DNA of 64,000 bases from Solanum dulcamara (lineage: Eukaryota > Streptophyta > Magnoliopsida > Solanales > Solanaceae), in NCBI RefSeq assembly GCF_947179165.1, contig NC_077242.1:3348001-3412000 (forward strand), written 5' to 3'. Below are positions 1 to 11,122 of this stretch, piece after piece. A program made the translations under genes and the position numbers. Every line of letters begins with the position of its first letter. The first letter of the stretch is position 1. The notes beneath the pieces are model-generated. The model was not told the origin of the DNA, ran no database searches, and was given only the letters and a program-made list of their open reading frames with translations.

Positions 1-227
1 ATAATAAATATTATTGAATTTGTAAATAAAACGGAAAATTTATTTTTAGTATATTAGACTAAGTAAAAAAATCCGAAGGGACTACATTTTTGGACGAAAT
101 TTACAGAATCTGTCAAACCAAAAGTCAAACATTTATGATCAATTAAGTGAAAGGACTGAAAATTAACAAAATAAAAAAGTAGGATAATATGTGGACAGAA
201 ACAGCATTGGTATATCACATAATCTAA

Positions 228-1297
228 GGTATTGTTTGGAAAGCCATTTAATAATTGGAATTGATGTAATTACTAGGATAGTAATTATTAATTTAATAAT
301 TACATAATTTAATAATTATAATGACATATTTATTCGTCATAATATAATTATAGTGTAATTACAAGTGTAATTAAAAAGTTATATTAAAATTTAAAAATAA
401 AAGTTAATTATCTAAACTTAAAATTCATATTAGACAAATAAAAGCTTTTATAAATGATATTAAATTAAATATTTAAGATATATATTGTCTTTTGAAAATA
501 TATTAATTAATATACATACGTTCTTACTAATATTGTAAAAATAATCTATTTTTATTTTTTAAATTAGTATATTGTTATTAAATTAATCATAAAAACTAAA
601 AATACAAGATTTTCTTGAGCTTCATGAAATGCATGTTTGACAAAAATATTAGTATTATAAATATAAGTCATAAAATTATTAAATCATTTGACAAAAAGAT
701 AATTTATCAAATCTAACTAAAAAATAAATGACTTGTAATGTAAAATATCAAGTCAATACTCCTAAAATAAATGAAATTGAAAATATAACATAAGTTCTAA
801 ATTCAAAATAAAAGTTTTAATATAATTCTATTGTTATGTCAAATTTCAACGAAACATACATAAATATGATTTAAAAGAAAAGAAACCATAAGTCTATAAC
901 TTTATTCAATAATGACTTCTACTTTAATTTAAAAATTAGAAAACTAATAAAATTATGCTTATTAAAAAAAAATATAGAATTAAAAAAGGGTAATACGAAA
1001 AATTGCATGGAATCACATGAAGTAAATGTTGAGAATGAGAATGAAATGAAATATAAATTATAAAAAATATAAAATATATTTTTAAAAAATATTAGAAAAA
1101 TAAAATTTAAAATAGTAATAAAAATAAATTAAAAGAAAAAAAGAAAAAATAAATAAAAATAAAAAATTTAAAAGTAATCAACTTGTAATTACACTAATTC
1201 ACAACCTCCTTCTTTGAATTAGAGAGTGTAATTATCCTCTATCAATTACACTTAATTACCTGCTGATCATATAATTACATGGCCAACCAGGCTTAAG
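228..1297. repeat. Probable TIR-type transposon remnant (about 1 kb) upstream of bHLH copy 1
   Basis: The left edge (gtttggaaagccatttaat, near 234) and the reverse complement of the right edge (ending near 1292) are related: both read as a TTGG..CCAT block followed by repeated taattac motifs. The interior is very AT-rich and has no coding potential. This suggests an inverted-repeat, non-autonomous DNA transposon. The ends and the target duplication are not sharply resolved. It lies about 270 bp upstream of the first bHLH start codon. Confidence 0.4.
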
Positions 1298-1497
1298 AGA
1301 AAAAGTAAGTAAATATTATGGCACATTGATCATGTGACTGTTTTACTTGTGCCTTTTATCTTTCATTATTTTATTGTCTGATTACTCTGTTATACATTTA
1401 AAAAGTTCCTTAATTTCATTGATGTTGAGAGCTGAAATAATTGCTTTATAAATATAATACTTTCCCACGTACGAAATCCGAAGAGATCTTATAAAAT

Positions 1498-1524
1498 CTC
1501 GATTAGTTCATCGTATTATAAATA
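1498..1524 (+). promoter_or_regulatory. Core promoter of bHLH copy 1: conserved 15-mer plus TATA box
   Basis: The 15-mer ctcgattagttcatc (1498-1512) is followed at once by a TATA-like tataaata (1517-1524), 37 bp before the start codon. The same 15-mer followed by a TATA box lies upstream of bHLH copy 2 (8707-8736), so this proximal promoter was duplicated with the gene and has been kept. Confidence 0.55.
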
Positions 1525-1560
1525 AATAAAAAATCATCTTGAGCTAAAACAAAAAAAATA

Positions 1561-2701
1561 ATGGATGATTCCGAATTTGACTTTGGCCAATTAGATCAAC
1601 TATTCAACTTTCTTTCTTCTCCTCCTCCGCCACCTCCGACTACTCTTCAAAATCAAGATTCATCATTTTCATTACAAACACAAAACTCTAATTTTGTCAT
1701 TACAAGTACTCATCATGTGCCTACAAAGAAACCAATTGTCACCAATCATGTGATTAAAAAGAAACCAATTTTGATCAAGAATATTAATATTATTGTTGAT
1801 CAAGTTCAAGATAAAGAAAAAGTAGTGGAGAAGAAGAAAGTTATGAGAAGAGATGTTGAAAGGCAAAGAAGGTGCGATATGGCTAAGCTTTACCAACGTT
1901 TGCGCCTTCTTATTCCTTCCAAGTATCTCATGGTGAGTACAACATTTTATTTATATTTTGTGTGTGTGTTTTGACACAAACATAAACATAAAAATATTTT
2001 CATTAATTTTTTTTCAAAAAATGTTTTCCGTGTTTGCTTGGTCAATGAAAATATTCTTTGACAAATCAAACATAGCCGAGTTTGTTCCACATGAGTTGTG
2101 GGAGGCTTGATTGGTTGCCGGTCCTCACCGTTCAACTAGTGTTTGAAGTCGACTTATGCTCAATATTCATTTCTTATCAAACATCAAATTTATGACTTTT
2201 TTTATGAAAAACATTTTCCCCAAACCATACGCGTCAAATGGATTAAGATCTCTATCGTGTTAAATATATTATATGTGTCAAAAACACACATAAACTATCA
2301 TTTTTTATGAGTTTCATACTTAAACTATCACTTATTACTTTCAGAAACACATCTCATAGTGTATGTAATACACTCTCTACATGGATAAAATATTACACCT
2401 TGACAAAAATTAAATAAACTATTAATATTAGTTAAAAATTAAAGACTAAAGTGTTTCTATCCCAAAAAAAGAAATTATTTTTTTATAAAAGAAATTACTT
2501 TTTGAAAAAAAATTAAAATTAAAAAATATTTTGCTCACGCACTCCACCATCTCTATTTTTTTAAAATCTCTTTTATAAAATATTATAAAAAAAAATTCAT
2601 ACTTCACCCCTTCCCCCACCTCTTCCTAAAAAATGTTATTATTTTTATTTTTTATTTTTGAAAATAAAATTATACTCACCTAATCTATCCCTCCGCTCTT
2701 A

Positions 2702-2753
<52 letters not shown>

Positions 2754-4960
2754 TATTTTTCTCATTTTGTATTAGATATGTACATAAATGTTTAGGAAAA
2801 TATTTTTTCTACTTGCGTACCGAATATAACAGAAATAAAAATTTTATTTGAAGAAAAGTATTGCAGCAAATAAAAAATATTTTTCAAAAATCATATGTAT
2901 ATATCTAACACAAAACAAGAAAAAAAAAATTGAAAACGGAGGGTTAGGAGGGGTGGGGTAGAATTTTTTTTTGGTTTAAGAAAATATCTAAATTATTCTA
3001 TGAAGGGGAGCGGGAGGTGAAGTAAGAATTTTTTAAAAAACTTTTATAAAATAAATTTAATAAATAAAATTAAAACTAAATAATGGGGGGTATGATGAGA
3101 GAAAGTGGCGGAGTCAGGTAAGAAAAATATTTTTATTTTATTTTATAATTTTTTTGGGCGGAAGATAGTAATACTTTAATCTTTAATTTTAACTAATTCT
3201 AATAATTTATTTAATTTTTGTTAAGGTGGAATATTTTGTCCATGTAGAATGTGATGTGACAAAAAAATTTATATGAAAGAGAGAGTGCAGTACACACACC
3301 ATGATGAGAGTGTAATAAAATAGAGATGTGTGTTTCTCAAACTAATAAATAACAGTTTAGGTATGAAACTCAGACTCCCAATAGTTTAGATATGAAACTC
3401 AAAAAAAAAGGATAGTTTAGATGTGTTTTTGACACTTATCTCTTATATGTTCCAAGTGAGAAACTATTACAGTCCAACATTGGTATAAGATGGGCAATTT
3501 GTTTTCTTATATTATTTTTGAACATTCTCATCTCAAGCTAATTTGTTGAGATTGAACTACGATCAAGGTTCATTTTTTATCATGGTATTATTGTTAGTCA
3601 GCAGGTCCATCCCATTTTGCTGTTTATCGGTATTGTGCCCCATATATTATATTGTCCATATTTTAGATGTTCAATTTTAATTACATGGTAATTTATTTTT
3701 ATATCATCTTGTAAGGCAATTGTCATTTCAAGAACTAGTTTTTGTGGTAATTCTTATAATATAAATCATTTTTTTTCTAATGATGATACAGGGAAAGAGA
3801 TCTATATCTGATCATCTAGAAGAGATTGTGGATTATGTAAAAGACTTGAGGAAGAATATAGAGGACTTGGAAATAAAAAGAGAAAAATTGAAAGATATAA
3901 AAAATGTTATTTGTAGCTCTCAATTGGCACCATCTTCTTCCTCTATGAAATTAAGTGACGATGATGGAGATAGAATAATAGTGAAATCATGCAATGGAGG
4001 AGTGGAAATTTCAATAAAAGGAGGGATTTCTCTTTCAAAAGTGCTTAAAGTTGTTATGAAAGGAGGACTTATTGTTAATTGTTGTGTTTCCTCCACAATT
4101 AATCGAAGGCTTATTCACATCATTCAATCTAAGGTAAGCTGCTAAACTAAGTTATTTCTTATTTTTGTGTAGGTGAATACAAAAAAAAAAAAATTATACC
4201 ATGTATATTACTTCGTTTATTTCATTTTATGTGACATATTTTATTTATTAATTAATTCAGAAAGAAATGACACATATTTATATTTAAAAATAATTAACTT
4301 TACACTACTCATGTTTCCCTTATAGTGAAAAATTCTATCTCACCATGTGAATGTTATTGTATGTTTAAGGCTCCAATTTTCAAAAGTTTTACAGACATAC
4401 AAATATTATGATATATAGTCGAGTCTATAAATTTCAAAACTCTTAATTTATTTCTTGAACTGAGATAAACTGTCACAATAATTAAATTGAGGTGAGGGGT
4501 AGTTAAACCCTATATATTACTCCTTAGCCATTTTAATTTGTTTTTCCTATTTAGTTTTTTCCTACTTTGTTTCAAAAAGGATATTTATTGTTTTTGCAAC
4601 TCTTTAATTCTAACTTTCAGAGTGACATGCTTAAGATCATAAAATTAAAGTATATTTAATATATTTTACATATCTTTAATTTAAAATCATAAGATTTATA
4701 AAAAAAAAATTACTTTTGTAAACTCCATGTGAAATTAAAATCATACAAACAAAATGAATCGGAGAGAGTACTATTGAGGAGAATAGAATCCTAGATTGAC
4801 TTTGTGTGTGTTGAAATCTCAATCTGTTGAGTCTAATCTTTATATGCAGTGACCTAATTGAAAGAACTGAATATATTTGGAACTTATTTATGTGCAGGTT
4901 AATACAAGAGGGGATATTGATCTTGCAATGCTACGATCCAAGTTAATGAGTATATCTTAG
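1561..4960 (+). CDS. bHLH transcription factor (bHLH118/bHLH36-like), tandem copy 1
   Basis: Three exons, 1561-1932, 3792-4133 and 4898-4960, join in phase 0 at GT-AG introns to give 258 aa. Residues 1-90 are acidic then low-complexity, with a six-proline run (21-26). The basic region is at 96-104 (RRDVERQRR), helix 1 and loop follow to 124, and helix 2 (GKRSISDHLEEIVDYVK) opens exon 2. The rest of exon 2 resembles the ACT-like C-terminal region of small plant bHLHs. Exon 3 adds 20 residues. It should act as a nuclear DNA-binding dimer. The E-box-reading Glu (E100) and Arg (R103, R104) are present, but the usual His of the basic region is Arg (R96). Intron 1 carries a 1.16-kb foldback element and intron 2 a MITE. 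The family call is firm; the orthologue and target genes are unknown. Confidence 0.85.
2275..3435. mobile_element. Foldback (long inverted repeat) element in intron 1 of bHLH copy 1
   Basis: The left end gtgtcaaaaacacacataaa is matched in reverse complement by the right end (gatgtgtttttgacac, ending 3435). The arms stay complementary inward for hundreds of bases, for example the C-rich cttcaccccttcccccacc block near 2605 against the GGGG-rich block near 3005, and ttgtattagatatgtacat near 2768 against a complementary block near 2895. A (TA)n tract lies in the left arm. There is no coding capacity. No convincing target duplication was found. The equivalent intron of bHLH copy 2 is only 454 bp and lacks it, so it inserted after or independently of the gene duplication. 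Confidence 0.7.
2704..2749. repeat. (TA)n microsatellite
   Basis: About 22 uninterrupted TA dinucleotides within the left arm of the foldback element. It is expected to be length-polymorphic. Confidence 0.9.
4206..4772. repeat. MITE-like repeat in intron 2 of bHLH copy 1
   Basis: The segment starts tattacttcgtttatttcat and ends with a sequence (atgaatcggagagagtact) whose reverse complement resembles the start. This is the ctctctcc..gagagagta terminal layout common to Solanaceae MITEs. The inside is AT-rich and non-coding. The equivalent intron of copy 2 has a related but shorter stretch near 10820-11000. Confidence 0.45.
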
Positions 4961-5204
4961 GCATAATATTTCGGGATTTTCTGAATTTAAACTTTTTTTG
5001 TTTGATGTACATTTAAATTATTATTTTTCATAAGAAAAGAAATAAAAAAGTCTATTTATTTTTTTCATAAAAATATTTCTCTTCATACCGGACACACCTT
5101 AGTGATTCTCTTTTGTGTTTACATAAAAACTATTCCTAGCTACTTATAAAAGGACAATTTCAAATATATACAATAAACTAATTAGTTTACAATAAATATA
5201 GTCA

Positions 5205-5425
5205 TATTTTATTTACATAAAAATAGTCAAAAATCATAAAAAATATACAGTGACTATACACTATAGCTTGCCAAAAGTTATAGAAGTATACACTGACTAT
5301 ACAATATGGATAACTTATACATGAATTATACACTGAATATACATTATGGTACATTCTATACATGAAATATATACTAAATATACATGAATATACACCAAAT
5401 ATATATGAATATACACCGAATTAAA
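5205..5425. repeat. Degenerate short tandem repeats (tatacactgaatatac type)
   Basis: Imperfect 15-20 bp units built on tatacactga(a/c)tatac and tacatgaatatacacc recur about ten times. The repeat is simple, AT-rich and non-coding. The rest of the stretch from 4961 to 7334 holds no gene; I see only AT-rich intergenic sequence and one poly-C tract. Confidence 0.6.
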
Positions 5426-6461
5426 AAAAATTTAACAATTAAAATGACCAAATAACTATCTACTGTTATTATCCCTTTATAAAACCAATGTCCTCATATG
5501 TCAAAATCATTTAAAGATCGAACTTTTTCTACCGATGTCCCCAAAGGAACCTAATATCATGTTGAGAAAAAAAATAAGAAGTCCACGAAGGCACAAAAAC
5601 TGAAAAAAGGATAGGGACATCACTTATCTTATTTATTTTCAGGATGAAGAATTATATTCTTTTCTTCTGTTCATATATATGATGTTTTTAATTTTTTTAA
5701 AAAATATATTTTAGATAATTAAAAAGGTATTAGCTTTTTGTCAAATTTATTTTTATTTACTTAAACAAAATTTTAACATAATTGAAAAATAATATTGATA
5801 AATTACTTAAGAAGTGTGCTCAGGTTAAAAATATCATAAAATATAAAGGAAAATTACTTGAGTGGGTATTTTTTAATAATTAATTACTAATTCTAGCGAT
5901 ACTTTTTATTTATTAATTATCATCTATAACAATACATATCAATACTATGATAAATTTGTTATGTATGAAAAGTGAATTATGCATGTAATATAAATGTGTT
6001 TTAAAATATAATAGACTTGTTTGATAAGAAATTGACACAATGTATTATAAGTGTATTAAAGTGTATAATAAATATATTATCTATGAATAAAACTTATATT
6101 ATATGTGTTTTATAAATTGTTCTTTCTAATATATATTAAAATTGTATTATAAATATCTAATAAAAACATAATACTATAATTATAATTAATAAATATTTTT
6201 TTAATATCGCATATCCACCTAAGTTCCCCAAATATAAATCGTAGGAAGTATCTGGAGTATATGAAACTAACGCACAATGTTGGTTGTATTTGTCGAAAGT
6301 CTTCAAGTGTTCAATAATTGTGTCACATCTTGGTAGAGGCGGAATAATAGAAATTCAATAGTTTGATTTAAATTAAAAATTTATTTAATTAAAGCAATTT
6401 ATATATAGTGCTATTACCTAATTTTTGTGAACTCTTTTTTTCCCAGGTCATTTTAGCCACT

Positions 6462-6479
6462 CCCCCCCCCCCCCCCCCC
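6462..6479. repeat. Poly-C tract (18 C)
   Basis: Eighteen consecutive C in intergenic DNA. Its exact length may be unreliable in the assembly. Confidence 0.85.
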
Positions 6480-7334
6480 AGGCTCATCATTTAGGTTTCG
6501 GACTCTTATTCAAGTGAAAAGAGTGAATGAAATATGGCATTAAAATGGATTAAACGTGAGAATATTAAATTCAATTATTCTACCTACTTGTGTTTTTTCT
6601 CTCTCATAAATGATTTTATTAGTATGTCGTATACTCTATCATGATAGAAAAGAATTTTTTATTGTAGGGGTAACTTTTTTCAAATTTTAATTTTTTTTTT
6701 GTGTGCATGAAATATCAAACTGAATTAATTCGATTTGATTCAACGTTTTTAAATTTGATTACTTCGATATGAATCCGATTAATGAACTATTTTTCTGCTT
6801 GTATACTAGACTACATCCAAAATTGAATTCAAAATGAGCTGTGTTTAGTAGCAGCCAATAACAATGCAATGTAGCACAACATAGAGAAAGGAGCCCTCTC
6901 TATTTTGTGCATGCAGTAGTTGGATTTTACTAAGCAAAGGCTTTGGACATGCAAAATGAAAATCATGATTAATCAATGCTTGAATATGTAATTTTTAGAT
7001 TATGATATCATATTTTAAATTCTCAAAAAAAAAATTATTTGAGATTTCAATTCATGATTTTAAAGACTCATGCTCCATGTGAAGTGATTGTCTACTAAAT
7101 AATAATTAGATACTACTATTATTGTTGACTAATATATTTTTATAAAATTGTGTGTATTTAAAACTGTGCAAACACAAACATTTGTGGCGCATTAAAATAT
7201 TCCTATATCTTGCTTATGAATTATTGTTGTTTGCGCATTCGGTAAGATTGTATTATAAGAATTGGGGAAATTTAGATAATTTTCTTGTGGACTTTTTATG
7301 CTTATGAGAAAAAAATACAATTTAAGAATTCAAC

Positions 7335-8562
7335 TTGTATGGCTATAAATCATTTCATTAAGAGTAAAAAATGATAATTTTAAAATTAATTTTTTCTAAT
7401 ATAAAAATGTGATATTTTTAAGTGGAATTTTTGTAACTCATCTGGTTAGCTACCTGAATTTTCACCTTATTTGTATGACTATAAATCATTTCATTAAGAG
7501 TAAAAAATGATAATTTTAAAATTAATTTTTTCTAATATAAAAATGTGATATTTTTAAGTGGAATTTTTGTAACTCATCTGGTTAGCTACCTGAATTTTCA
7601 CCTTATTTGTATGGCTATAAATCATTTCATTAAGAGTAAAAAATGATGATTTTAAAATTAATTTTTTCTAATATAAAAATGTGATATTTTTAAGTGGAAT
7701 TTTTGTAACTCATCTGGTTAGCTACCTGAATTTTCACCTTATTTGTATGGCTATAAATCATTTCATTAAGAGTAAAAAATGATAATTTTAAAATTAATTT
7801 TTTCTAATATAAAAATGTGATATTTTTAAGTGGAATTTTTGTAACTCATCTGGTTAGCTACCTGAATTTTCACCTTATTTGTATGACTATAAATCATTTC
7901 ATTAAGAGTAAAAAATGATAATTTTAAAATTAATTTTTTCTAATATAAAAATGTGATATTTTTAAGTGGAATTTTTGTAACTCATCTGGTTAGCTACCTG
8001 AATTTTCACCTTATTTGTATGGCTATAAATCATTTCATTAAGAGTAAAAAATGATGATTTTAAAATTAATTTTTTCTAATATAAAAATGTGATATTTTTA
8101 AGTGGAATTTTTGTAACTCATCTGGTTAGCTACCTGAATTTTCACCTTATTTGTATGGCTATAATTCATTTCATTAAGAGTAAAAAATGATAATTTTAAA
8201 ATTAATTTTTTCTAATATAAAAATGTGATATTTTTAAGTGGAATTTTTGTAACTCATCTGGTTAGCTACCTGAATTTTCACCTTATTTGTATGACTATAA
8301 ATCATTTCATTAAGAGTAAAAAATGATAATTTTAAAATTAATTTTTTTCTAATATAAAAATGTGATATTTTTAAGTGGAATTTTTGTAACTCATCTAGTT
8401 AGCTACCTGAATTTCCACCTTATTTGTATGGATATAATTCATTTCATTAAGAGTAAAAAATGATAATTTTAAAAATAATTTTTTTCTAATATAAAAATGT
8501 GATATTTTTAAGTGGAATTTTTGTAACTCATCTGGTTAGCTACCTGAATTTTCACCTTATTA
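7335..8562. repeat. 136-bp tandem array, nine units, with trimer higher-order pattern
   Basis: The anchor aactcatctggttagctacc occurs at 7435, 7571, 7707, 7843, 7979, 8115, 8251, 8388 (tctagtt variant) and 8525, giving spacings of 136 bp (137 for the last two). Diagnostic variants run in order: A (ggctataaat, gataat), B (gactataaat, gataat), C (ggctataaat, gatgat), A, B, C, A-like (ataatt), B, and a diverged ninth unit. The array therefore expanded in blocks of three units (408 bp). Units are close to identical. It ends about 230 bp before the start codon of bHLH copy 2. There is no coding capacity. Confidence 0.95.
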
Positions 8563-8706
8563 GTGAGAATTCAACTGTATACCTTCTTTTGCCCCTCCTC
8601 AAAATTTTCGCACTTTTTTATTTTTCTAATGATTGAAACCCATAACTTTAAGATTGAAACTGATTGTCATTTACCATTCGAACAATCCCGCTCTTATCCT
8701 GAAAAC

Positions 8707-8736
8707 CTCGATTAGTTCATCCAATTATATATAAAA
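8707..8736 (+). promoter_or_regulatory. Core promoter of bHLH copy 2: conserved 15-mer plus TATA box
   Basis: ctcgattagttcatc (8707-8721) is followed by tatataaaag (8727-8736), about 55 bp before the start codon. The 15-mer is identical to that of copy 1. The satellite-like array sits immediately upstream. Confidence 0.55.
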
Positions 8737-8791
8737 GACCAATAGCAATAACCACAACTAAAAATTAAGTCATCTTGGGCATAAGAAAACA

Positions 8792-11122
8792 ATGGATGAT
8801 TCGGAATTTGACTTTGACCAATTAGATCAACTATTGAACTTTTTTTCTTCTCCTCCTCCTTGTCTTTCGGCTATTAGTTTAGAAAAACATGATTCATCAA
8901 TTATTTCATCACAAACACAGAACTCTAATGATGGAAAGAAGCCAACTATCACCACTACTATTGTTGATGATGATCAAAGTCAAGATCCTCCTAAAGAGAA
9001 AGAGAAGAAGAAAGTCTTACGCAAAGATGTTGAAAGGCAAAGAAGGCGCGATATGGCTAAGCTTTACCAGCGTTTGCGCCTTCTTATTCCTTCCAAGTAT
9101 CTCATGGTATGTATAACAACAACATTTACATTTACACGATTGATTTTGATAGGAAGAAAGATATTTTTCACGAAAATTATTTTTATTTTTTTCATGAAAA
9201 ATATTATCGGTGTTTGATTGGTGAGTACAATGCAAACACTCTCTATCATTAATAAAACGTCAGATCTATGCCGTACTAGCTTATATTTAAAAGAATCATT
9301 TATCTATAAAATGATTCTCATTTGATAAGTGTACGTACTACATTGGAGTATGATTTTTGTTAATTCTCTTCTCGAGAGTTAATTTAGTTGGTCTATCTCA
9401 ATTCTTTGTTTACCTGATGGTGAGCCCCATATTATATTATTCACACTCTAAATATTCAATTCTAGGTATAAAGGGGTATATTAGAGTCTCCAATTGGTGT
9501 GGAACATTTCGAGAATTAGCATTTGTGATAATTCTTATAATATAAATCTTTTTAATACAGGGAAAGAGATCTATATCTGATCATCTAGAAGAGATTGTGG
9601 ATTATGTAAAAGACTTGAGGAAGAATATAGAGGACTTGGAAATAAAAAGAGAAAAATTGAAAGAAATGAAAAATAATATTTGTAGCTCTCAATTGGCACC
9701 ATCTTCTTCCTCTATGAAATTAAGTGATGATGATGAAGATAGAATAATAGTGAAATCATGCAATGGAGGAGTGGAAATTTCAATAAAAGGAGGGATTTCT
9801 CTTTCAAAAGTGCTTAAAGTAGTTATGAAAGAAGGACTTATTGTTAATAGTTGTGTTTCCTCCACAATTGATCAAAGGCTTCATCACATCATTCAATCTA
9901 AGGTAAGTTGCTTAATCTTCTCTTTTCTTAATTTTCAAATAGTACGTACATTTTTTTAAATAATTTGCTTAACTAATTTGATGTTTAATCAAGTGTCTTG
10001 TGCCTTCTAACTTTTATTAATTAATACATTATGTACAAACTCGTGGCCACCCTTGTTTTTGTTTTGTTTTTCAAAAATGAGGGGAAATTGCCATAATACA
10101 TATATAGTGCCACTAAGTACGAATCAAATAAAAGACGATAATAATAGTAATAAATGAATGCTTATTCATCACAAGACTAAGAGGAAGAATCAAATTACTA
10201 TACATTGTTTGAACTATACATCTACAAAAAAATAAGGCAGATTATTTGTTCCAACAAACATAAATAATTTAATAGGGTAAAAGTTTATATCCCAAACACT
10301 ACGAAAAAAACAACAGGATTTAGCGAAATAAATTTTGTAGCTAAACAGCAAAATTCGTGGCTCATTCGATTTAGCAACGGATTTTTTTTCGCTCCTAGAA
10401 AAATAGTTACAGATTAGCGACGAAGTTCATATATTAATTCAGTTTTTCTTTTATTTTTTTATTTGGTGTTTGATATCTGTATTGGAGCCTGATTAATTGA
10501 GATTCATGTCGGGTAGAGTCCATTCGGGGAATGGGGATCATAGCACTCTCTATCAATAATTTTGTCATACCCTATGACTTAAAACCAGAACCTCTTATTA
10601 AGGAAGAGCAATATCATTCAACAACAACAACAACTCAGTGAAATCCCACAACATGGGGTCTGGGAAGAGTAGAATGTACGCAGACCTTACTCCTACCAAG
10701 GTAGAACGGTTGTTTTCTGATAGCAATATCATTCACTATACCACATATATATATATTCAAGATTTTTTGGCGAATCTATTTCTTTTTAGACATATGTTTG
10801 CTAAATGTTTACTTCCTCTATTTCAGTTTGAATAGTATTACTTTTTTGTTAGTCCATTCAAAAAATAGTGACACATTTTTGTATTCGAAAATAATAAATT
10901 TTAGACTACCCATTTTTTTTCCGGGGAAAAACCTCTAGTCACATAAATGTTATTAAACTCCATTTTAAAACAAACTATGTCACATAAATAAAATTAAAAC
11001 AAGCTTGACTTTATGTGTAGTGAAAGAACTAAATATATTTGAAACTTATTTATGTGCAGGTTAATACAAGAGGGGATATTGATCTTGCAATGCTACGATC
11101 CAAGTTAATGAGTTTATCTTAG
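8792..11122 (+). CDS. bHLH transcription factor (bHLH118/bHLH36-like), tandem copy 2
   Basis: Exons 8792-9106, 9561-9902 and 11060-11122 join in phase 0 to give 239 aa, with splice sites at the same codons as copy 1. The basic region is at residues 77-85 (RKDVERQRR), then RDMAKLYQRLRLLIPSKYLM and GKRSISDHLEEIV. E81, R84 and R85 fit E-box contacts, but the usual histidine is Arg (R77), as in copy 1. Exon 2 differs from copy 1 at about 9 of 114 residues and exon 3 at one of 20, while exon 1 is much more diverged and lacks the six-proline run. Intron 2 holds a CACTA-like end, a SINE and a LINE tail nested in the SINE. It is probably functional, since no break is seen. Confidence 0.85.
10297..10425 (+). 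mobile_element. CACTA-like terminal fragment in intron 2 of bHLH copy 2
   Basis: The fragment begins cactacgaaaaaaacaacag and is followed by subterminal motifs of the ttagcgac/ttagcaacgg kind (near 10320, 10371 and 10415), as in plant CACTA (En/Spm) ends. No partner end was found, so it is a truncated remnant running into the adjacent SINE. Confidence 0.5.
10437..10747 (-). mobile_element. tRNA-derived SINE, interrupted by a LINE tail
   Basis: The plus strand reads tttggtgtttgatatctgta, then ggagcctgattaattgag, then a degenerate B box region (aaaaccagaacctcttatta) and aaggaagagcaatatcattc. This is the reverse of a Solanaceae SINE whose other copy here is at 60250-60430. The head resumes after 10722 (ctataccaca), so the 102-bp insert at 10621-10722 splits it. 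Confidence 0.6.
10621..10722 (-). mobile_element. 5'-truncated RTE-LINE (or TS-type SINE) 3' end, 102 bp, with perfect 13-bp TSD
   Basis: The plus strand starts acaacaacaacaac (the TTG tail reversed), then the family 3' end: a cagtgaaatcccacaa block, a ggggtctggg block and a gtacgcagaccttactccta block. It is flanked by gcaatatcattca at 10608-10620 and again at 10723-10735, a perfect target-site duplication. It inserted into the older SINE. Confidence 0.85.

Noticed and set aside
7335..8562. CRISPR-like regular repeats
   Set aside because: Whole 136-bp units repeat without unique spacers and the genome is a plant; it is a tandem satellite.
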